Below are positions 58,245 through 64,000 of a stretch of 64,000 bases of DNA, piece after piece. The notes beneath the pieces were generated by a model. It saw only the letters and a program-made list of their open reading frames with translations, ran no database searches and was not told where the DNA came from. How positions within the stretch are numbered: position 1 is the stretch's first letter; each line of letters opens with the position of its first letter. The translations under genes and the position numbers were made by a program. The stretch is from Diacronema lutheri (lineage: Eukaryota; Haptophyta; Pavlovophyceae; Pavlovales; Pavlovaceae), in contig JAGTXO010000080.1 in NCBI GenBank assembly GCA_019448385.1, positions 1-64,000 on the forward strand. The letters run 5' to 3'.

Positions 58245-61057
58245 GGTGCGCTGGGTGCTGGGGGACGGACGAACTCTCCTCGCGCTACTGCGTCGGGCAG
58301 GTGCTCGGCCGGGGCAAGTTTGGTGCCGTGCGCATGTGCTTCTCCGCGAAGACAGGTGCGCACCGCCGCTCCGCTCGTGCCGCGCTCGCCGCCGCGTCGC
58401 CGCGCGCGCGTGCGCCGACGCGCGCCGACGTGCTCTAGCGCCGGCCGGCCGCAGGCCACGGGTACGCGCTCAAGTCGATCTCCAAGGACGCGGCTGGCGC
58501 TTGCGCTACCGGTTGGGCGGAGGTGCATGCCCTCAAGGCGTTGGCGCACCCCCACATCTTGCAGGTGGCGCGCGGCGCGCGTGGCGCACGCGGCGCTGCA
58601 CGGGCGCGCGGCACGCGTTTGCCGCGCCCGCGCGTGACCGCGCAGGCTCTCGCCTCGTGCGCGGGGGTGGGCGCGGTGTGACCGCACGGCCTTGCGCTCC
58701 GCCGCCAATCTCGCAGCACGCCATGTTTTCTCTTGAAGTGCTCGTGTCTCTCTCCCTTGCCCCCGTTCCTCATCCTTTACCCCCCCCCCCCCCCCCCCCC
58801 CACCCCTCCCGCGGGCGCGCGGCTCTACTCAGCTGCACGACGTGGTCGAGACGCGCCGCGAGCTGCACCTGGTCCTCACGCTCGCCACAGGCGGCGATGT
58901 TGCGACCCGCCTTCTGCATCACGGCCCATTCCCTGAAACGGACGCGGCGGACGTCGCCGCGCAGATCGGCAGCGCGTTGCGCGCGGTGCACGCGGCCGGG
59001 TTCGTGCACTGTGACGTGAAGCCGGCCAACTGCGTGTACATGCGCGCGCACAGCGGCGCACGCGCGAGCGGCGCGAGGCGCGCGCATATTGCGCTCGCTG
59101 ACTTTGGGTGAGCGCAGCCGGAATCGCGCGCCCGGACTCGCCGCGCGCGACGCTGCGACTTTTAAACGAGAGCGGTGGCGGACCCGAGCGAGGCGCGCCC
59201 GAGCGAGGCGTGCCCGGGCCGCGCCTGCCCGTGCCACGCCCGTGTGTGCCGCGCGGGGCTCACGCCGAGCGTCGCGCGCCGTGCGCGCCTCTGCGCGCAG
59301 TTTTGCCGCGCGCGCGCACATCAGCGCCGGGCGTGGCCGGGAAACGGGCGCGTTTCGCTCTGGACGCGACCTAGCCGCACCCGCACCCGCACCAACCGAC
59401 GGGGCGGAGCGCGACACCTCCCCCAGGCGAGAGCCCCACAGCCCGCTCCTACCCGCGCGGCGACGCTCGCCGCGCGCGCGCCTCGCCGGCGCCGCCGGCG
59501 CCGCCGGCGCGGCCGGCGCCGAGCGCGGCGCGCGTGCGTCGGACGTGGCGGGTACCGCAGACTACCTCGCGCCCGAGTTGCTCGCATTCAGCCCGCCCAC
59601 CGCCGCGTCGGACACGTGGGCGCTTGGCGCGGTTCTGTACGAGGTGCTGAGCGGCCAGCCACCATTTCGCGCGGCCAGCCTTATGGAGGTGCTGGGCCTC
59701 GTCAGCATGGCGGCAGATGTGCGGCTCGAGCCCGCAGAGCGATGGGCAAGCGTCTCGGCAGGCGCGCGCGCGGGGCGCGGCCAGCTGCGCGCGAGCTGCG
59801 CGCCAAAGCGTCCGCGCGCGCGCTCGCCTGCCGTCGTTGTGCAGTCTGCGCGCGCCCGCTCGCGCGCGCTTTCCACCCGATGCGTGCACCGACAGCACGC
59901 GGGAAGGGGAGGGGTGGGGCTGCCCGCTGCCGTGCCCGTTTCGCGTCCGCCACGTCCGACGCGCGCGCGCCACGTCTCCACGTGCACCGACGGGGTGCCG
60001 TGCCCGTCTCGTGTCCGCGCGCGCGCGCGCGCGCGCGCGTGCAGAGGCAAAAGCGGTGGTTCTTGGCGCGCTCGAGGCGGACTCCAGGCGACGGCTCTCG
60101 ATCGACCAGCTGCTGAGCGGCGCGTGGGTTGCACGAGCCGCGTGCGCACCGGGTGCGTACCCGACGCCGCCCTCGCGTAGGTCGGTGGCGTGGTCGGGTC
60201 GTCCGGGCACGGACGCGGCGGTTGACGCAGCATGCGACGCGCGAGGGGGTGAGGAGCGCGGTGACCGTGAGCCTTCCATCTGGACGGTGCCGCTGGTGCT
60301 GCCCATGCCCACGGCCACGCCAATGGCGAGGCCAAAGGCAATGCCAGTGTGAAATGTGATCGCGCTCGAGCAGATTCGCGCTGATGACGCCGAGAAGGAG
60401 GCGCAATTCGAGGCATTCGTCGCGACGCTGAAGGCGGACGACGTGAGCGCGCCAGTCGCGGTCCGCGCCGACCGCCAGGCCGAGCTAGATGCCTACCGTC
60501 GTCAGCACGATTCCAACCTCGCTGCGATGCGCGCCGCGCACGCCGAGAGCGTCCATGCGGCGCTGCTCGAGCTGCTGCCCTACGTCGCCGCGGCCAAAAG
60601 GCCGGCGGCGGCGATGACCTTGTCGAGCTGCACGGCATCAGCGAGCGCCGCGCCGACCTGCAACGCGGCGCTCCGCGCCTCGTACATCGACAGCACGCAC
60701 GCGTACGCCAACGGCCACGACCTCTGGCCACAGCAGCAGCAGGCGTTGCAGCAGGCGCAGCAGGCGCAGCAGGCGCAGCAGGCGCAGCAGGCGCAGCAGG
60801 CGCAGCAGGCGCAGCAGGCGCAGCAGGCGCAGCAGGCGCAGCAGGCGCAGCAGGCGCAGCAGGCGCAGCAGCTGCACATGTCGATGCACCCGCCATTCGC
60901 CACGACCATGATGCAGATGCGTGCCAACCAGGTCGTGATGCTCCCGCCGCACGCTGGCTTCCGGACGCCGAACGCACCGCATGGCGAGCACGCCATGTTC
61001 CCTCTGTACAGCGCGTACCAACCGCAGCAGCAGCACCACTTCACGCCGTACCGCTGA
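58229..61057 (+). CDS. Ser/Thr protein kinase, HCD variant, with Gln-Ala tail
   Basis: Exons 58229-58355, 58455-58564, 58833-59107, 59427-59761, 60045-60127 and 60374-61057; phases close, 537 residues. Kinase landmarks: Gly loop VLGRGKFGAVR, YALKSISK (ATP Lys), EVHALKALAHPHILQ (aC Glu), catalytic loop FVHCDVKPANC in place of H-R-D, LADFG, activation loop ending DVAGTADYLAPEL, SDTWALGAVLYEVLSGQPPF, and the last helix RRLSIDQLLSGAWIRADD across intron 5. So it is an active-looking, non-RD kinase, nearest to CAMK/Aurora-type. A (GAA)n stretch lies in the activation loop. The C-terminal 200 residues hold a helix (EKEAQFEAFVATLKADD) and a QAQ repeat. Intron 4 needs a GC donor (G|GC at 59762). Intron 2 has a C21 run at 58780-58800. 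Confidence 0.85.
60735..60870 (+). repeat. CAGGCG hexa/nonanucleotide run (Gln-Ala)
   Basis: CAGCAGGCG units, about 14 copies, coding QQA in the kinase tail. Confidence 0.93.
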
Positions 61058-61170
61058 GCTGTGCGCGTTTCTTGCGAGCCGGTGGACGTGCGCGGTGGCG
61101 CCCGGCGGTCGCCCGGACGAGGCCCATCGAAAAGCCCGCGGGGTCTGGCTGGAACCCCCCACAACCGTTG
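61058..61170. other. Convergent gap
   Basis: 113 bp between the kinase and membrane-protein stops; nothing recognised. Confidence 0.6.
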
Positions 61171-62681
61171 CTACAAGCCTTCAAGCGCCGTCGCGACTGC
61201 AAACAGCCTCCCACCGCCCGACCCAAAGACGTCCGTGTCCGGCCGTCCGGGCCGAGCGTCGGAGGCGAATTGCGCCCGTCGCGCGTCGTCGGAGAGGTGC
61301 TCGGAAAGCGCGGTGCCCGCACGGCCGCAGCCGCGCGCAGAGCCACCACTCGCGGCTGCGGCCAAGGCGCGACCATCGCTCGCGCACGCGCCGCCCGCCG
61401 TTCCTTTGCGAGCAGTCGTCACGGGCGTGGCCGCGGCGGGCCGTGGCGCTCCGGGGCGGGGCTGCGCCACACACTGCGCCTCGGCCGGCGGCGAGCCCGC
61501 CCAGCGATGCGCGCGCGCCGTGCGCGCGCACGCGCGGGGCGAAGCGCCGCCGAGCCGAGCGCGCGCGCTTGGTGCGTGGCCGGCAGTTGTCGCCAGACTG
61601 GGTGACTGTGGCGAGCACGGCACGTGCGCGCGCGGCGGCGGCAGAGGCGCGGACGGTGGCGGCGAGCTCGGTGGCGGCAGCTTGGACGGCCGGCGTTCGC
61701 ACGCCTCGCGCGCCTCGTTGTCGTCACGGAGCGCATGCGAGGCCCGCCGACGCCATGGCGCGTCGGCTTGCGCGCGCGCAGCCGACGAGGCGCAGCGATG
61801 AGCGCGGGCCTCGTGGGCGGTGGAGCCACGGTGCAGCGCGAGGGACGGCAGCCTCACCCGCGCGAGCACCGAGCGGCGCGGTGCGGACGCGCAGCGCGCG
61901 AGCTCGGCGAGGGCGAGCGAGCGCTCGCGGTTGAGCGCGGGCTGCTGTAACCGTCGAATGAGAGATTGCGCGGTGCCGGCAGCGTCCGACCGTTGGCCGG
62001 CGCGCTCGGGGGTGAATTTGCCGTCGATGGCGCGACTCGTCGGCACGTGGAACGTGCAAATCGTCCGGCGGATGTCGAAGCTGATGCACAGGGTCGTCAG
62101 GAAGATGAGTGCGGTCGTCGCGGTCGAGATGCGCGCCTCGGCATGCGCGTTCAGCCAGACAGTCACGCCCGCCGAGATGTGGACGCAGACGAGGCCAACC
62201 CAAAAATACTTCATACCCAGGAAGAAGGCGGGACGCATCTCATCGACCGCCTTGTTCATCGAGCCCGGCGGCCCGCGCAGCGCCATGTGCGGCGCGCACA
62301 GTGCGACGAGCGTCACCTTCACGACCGCCGCCACATTGAACACCATCGCGGATATGACGCTCGCGTAGAAGAGCGCCTCGGTGACCGGGTGCGCATCATC
62401 AGGAACAATCACCTGCGCGTGGCCGCGCGCACGTGCTGCAAGGTCGGGCGCGCGGCTGCGGGCGCGCCGCGCGCGCTCGCGGCGGCGCGCGCTCGCTCAC
62501 GGCGGTGCGCGCGCGCAGCCCGCACCTGCACGAGCGCAGTGTACGCGAAGCCCGCAAGCAGCGCCGCGGGCGCGCTGAGCGTGAGGCAGCAGTGCGTATA
62601 GTGATCGAGCTCCTTCTGTCTGATTGCGATCAAGTCGACCTCGAGCTGCCGCTCGAGCGCGCGCTTGTCGGCGAAAAGCAT
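61171..62681 (-). CDS. Four-span membrane protein, Orai-like layout
   Basis: Exons 62681-62526 and 62412-61171, GT-AG, phase 0; 465 residues. The ATG at 62681 was chosen as the region above it becomes AT-rich. Spans: LSAPAALLAGFAYTALVQVI, ASVISAMVFNVAAVVKVTLV, MKYFWVGLVCVHISAGVTVW and TATTALIFLTTLCISFDI, with a loop APHMALRGPPGSMNKAVDEM. The first span and its order after a basic helix (LERQLEVDLIAIRQKELDH) resemble Orai calcium channels, in which the pore Glu of VEV would be Gln here (VQV). This is only a resemblance. The C-terminal 250 residues are an Ala/Arg/Pro tail of low complexity, so the real stop may be earlier if an intron was missed. Confidence 0.6.
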
Positions 62682-62694
62682 CCTGCTGATCCAA

Positions 62695-62790
62695 AGGAGG
62701 CGGGAGAAATGCCGATATACCCATATTCCATAATTATTCCTTCTCGCCCCAATCGTGTCGACACCGAACCCGTATAGATGGTCAAGCCAA
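62695..62790 (-). promoter_or_regulatory. AT-rich upstream region of the four-span gene
   Basis: Contains GGAATAATTATGGAATATGG and CATCTATACGG on the minus strand, far lower GC than the surroundings; likely core promoter. An ATG here (MEYGYIGIS) gives no long frame. Confidence 0.4.
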
Positions 62791-63176
62791 ATCCGAGCAG
62801 GGGCACGATCGCGCCCCGAGTGCAGCGCGGGCCGTTCGGAAGGACGTCCTTGTGAGGGAGCTCTTCGCGTTTGGCGAGCGGGGGAGCACGACGCGCAGCG
62901 TTGCTGCGGCGGCGTGCGGGCGGCGAGCAGCGGTCGGGCTGCTCGCGACGAGGCCGGAGCAGACGGCGCCGTGGCCGCCGGCGCAGGTGACGCGCGCCGA
63001 CGAGCCGTAGCGAGCGTCCGTGATCCGCACGGCGGTTGGAGCGGGCCGGCTGGTGCGGCGCGCTCGGCCACGGGTGGCGGCGTGCACGGTCGTGCCGCGC
63101 GCGGCACGCGTCGCCAGCCGCGCGCGACCTGGGCAGAGCCCGCAAAGCGTCGACCGCTGCGCGGCTCGGCCGTGCG
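62791..63176. other. Gap without a supported gene
   Basis: 386 bp between the four-span gene promoter and the nuclease stop. Only CG-rich shadow frames; nothing supported. Confidence 0.5.
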
Positions 63177-64000
63177 TCAACGCCGGCCGCGCTTCGGCCC
63201 GCGCGCGCTGCCGCCGCCGGCACTGGCGCTGGCAGCTCCGCGGGCGGGGGTGCGGGCGCGAGAGCCGCCGCCGCCACCGCCGCCGCGCCCGCCGCCGTCG
63301 TCGCCACCGCCGTCGCCGCCGCCGCCTCCCCCGCCGTCATCGTCGTCGTCGCCGCCGCCGCCTCCGTCGCCGTCGCCGTCGCCGTCGCCCTCGCCGCCGC
63401 CGCCGTCGCCGCTGCCATCGTCGTCGTCGTCGTCGTCGCCCTCGTCGTCGCCCTCGTCGTCGCCGTCGCACTCGTCGTCGCAGTCGTCGCCCTCGCCGTG
63501 CACCATGCGCTCCTCACGCTCCCACACCTCGCCGCGCGCCCACCAGGCGAGCACGAGGGCAAAGCGCTCAGGCGTCGACGTGGTGTCGCGCCCGGCCGCG
63601 TGCGCCGCCATGTCGTGCACGTCGTAGAAGATGTTGCGCGCGGCGTTGTAGTCGCGGTGCACGGGCTTCTTGCCGCCGTTGCACGCCGGGCAGATGACGA
63701 GCGCGTGCACCGTGCGCGTGCCGCCCTTTGCCACGGGCAGGCGCGGGTTCTGCGCGAGCTCCGCGCCGCAGCGCTGCAGCCTGCCGCCCTTGGCGAGCCG
63801 CGGCATCGAGCAGTGCATCGACGTGTACGGCTCGGGCACGAAGACGGCCGCGACGCCGCGCCGCCGCAGCTCGCGCAGCAGCCCCACCTGGAAGGCGGGC
63901 GGCGCGCCCTTGGGCTGCGCGCCCTTGTGGTCGCGCAGCCACTTGCCCACGCACACGAGCAGCCGGTCGCGCGTCACGCCGTCGACACAGTGCGCCGCGA
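63177..64000 (-). CDS. 3' part of Fanzor/TnpB-like RNA-guided nuclease
   Basis: The frame enters from beyond base 64000 and stops at 63177. The C-terminal signature of TnpB/Fanzor (IS607/IS605 accessory nucleases, ancestors of Cas12) is visible: VAAVFVPEPYTSMHCSM, matching the xVxEpyTSxxC block, then LVICPACNGGKKPVHRDYNA followed by ARNIFYDV (plus about 63630-63700), that is the zinc-knuckle C-x2-C and the RuvC-III H-R-D-x-N-A-A-R-N-I with its catalytic Asp. The first knuckle is C-S-M-P, with a later Cys in LQRCG, so it is atypical. The RuvC-I and II parts must lie off the window. After the nuclease domain comes an acidic tail (GDDCDDECDGDDEGDDEG and more Asp/Gly) ending PKRGRR, perhaps a nuclear signal. 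No transposase or terminal repeat is seen inside. Confidence 0.72.
   Translation of the reverse strand, partial: AAHCVDGVTRDRLLVCVGKWLRDHKGAQPKGAPPAFQVGLLRELRRRGVAAVFVPEPYTSMHCSMPRLAKGGRLQRCGAELAQNPRLPVAKGGTRTVHALVICPACNGGKKPVHRDYNAARNIFYDVHDMAAHAAGRDTTSTPERFALVLAWWARGEVWEREERMVHGEGDDCDDECDGDDEGDDEGDDDDDDDGSGDGGGGEGDGDGDGDGGGGGDDDDDGGGGGGGDGGGDDGGGRGGGGGGGSRARTPARGAASASAGGGSARGPKRGRR
63300..63500 (-). repeat. GTC/GCC trinucleotide arrays (Asp-Gly tail)
   Basis: GCCGCC, GTCGTC and CCGTCGCCGTCG arrays code the Gly and Asp runs of the nuclease-like protein. Confidence 0.85.

Noticed and set aside
59089-60180. Single 363-residue frame as the kinase C-terminal half
   Set aside because: It reads through intron sequence; the phase-closing exons at 59427-59761, 60045-60127 and 60374-61057 restore all kinase motifs.
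60356-61057. Separate gene with Gln-Ala repeat
   Set aside because: It has no usable ATG, and an acceptor at 60373 joins in phase to the kinase last helix (SGAW then IRADD).

Overview
The window is GC-rich nuclear DNA of a photosynthetic, flagellate-type eukaryote, most probably a haptophyte (E. huxleyi/Pavlovales-like). This rests on very high GC and GC3, spliceosomal introns of which several have GC donors, an ER-signal plus transit-peptide type leader on VIPP1 and a twin-arginine lumen leader on a methyltransferase (secondary plastid), a GH81 beta-1,3-glucanase, and Pro-Ser-rich pherophorin-like and REJ/GPS giant proteins. The species is an inference; I could not run a search.

Layout. 1-10.7 kb: partial GH81 glucanase (-), a small EF-hand protein (-), a seven-exon NTP-transferase/glucuronokinase fusion (+), and the initiator-tRNA ribosyltransferase RIT1 (-). 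10.7-25.1 kb: one giant 4.7-k-residue membrane protein (-) with a (PPPS)n stalk encoded by a 2.4-kb 12-bp tandem repeat, about 12 copies of an unnamed LCYxF repeat domain, IPT/TIG, REJ, EGF and GPS modules, membrane spans and paired EF-hands. 25.2-31.1 kb: a hypothetical, a patatin lipase (-) and a long EF-hand-like/disordered protein (+). 31.2-36.4 kb: a CPA2/NHE9B antiporter (-), and a plastid pair of methyltransferase (-) and VIPP1 (+) in head-to-head order. 36.4-44.2 kb: a membrane protein (-), a mahogunin-like RING E3 (+), a nucleotide-sugar transporter (-), MPDU1 (+), a small targeted protein (+) and a BSD-domain protein (-). 44.1-49.9 kb: a two-repeat cyclic-nucleotide-gated-type channel (-). 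50-55.8 kb: a repeat-laden C2H2 zinc-finger protein (+). 55.8-64 kb: an unrecognised four-exon gene (-), a Ser/Thr kinase (+), a four-span Orai-like membrane protein (-), and at the right edge the 3' end of a Fanzor/TnpB-type RNA-guided nuclease gene (-).

Genome style. Genes are packed with gaps of 40-200 bp, many head-to-head with one shared promoter. Introns are 70-930 bp and many carry long poly-C (sense) tracts, sometimes directly after a TTGACTAA branch-like motif, plus minisatellites. Several genes converge on membrane and calcium signalling (giant REJ/GPS/EF-hand protein, EF-hand proteins, CNG-type channel, possible Orai-like protein) and on glycan metabolism (GH81, glucuronokinase, nucleotide-sugar transporter, MPDU1). 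Exon limits below come from reading splice sites by eye and checking that the reading phase closes; those marked approximate are less certain.
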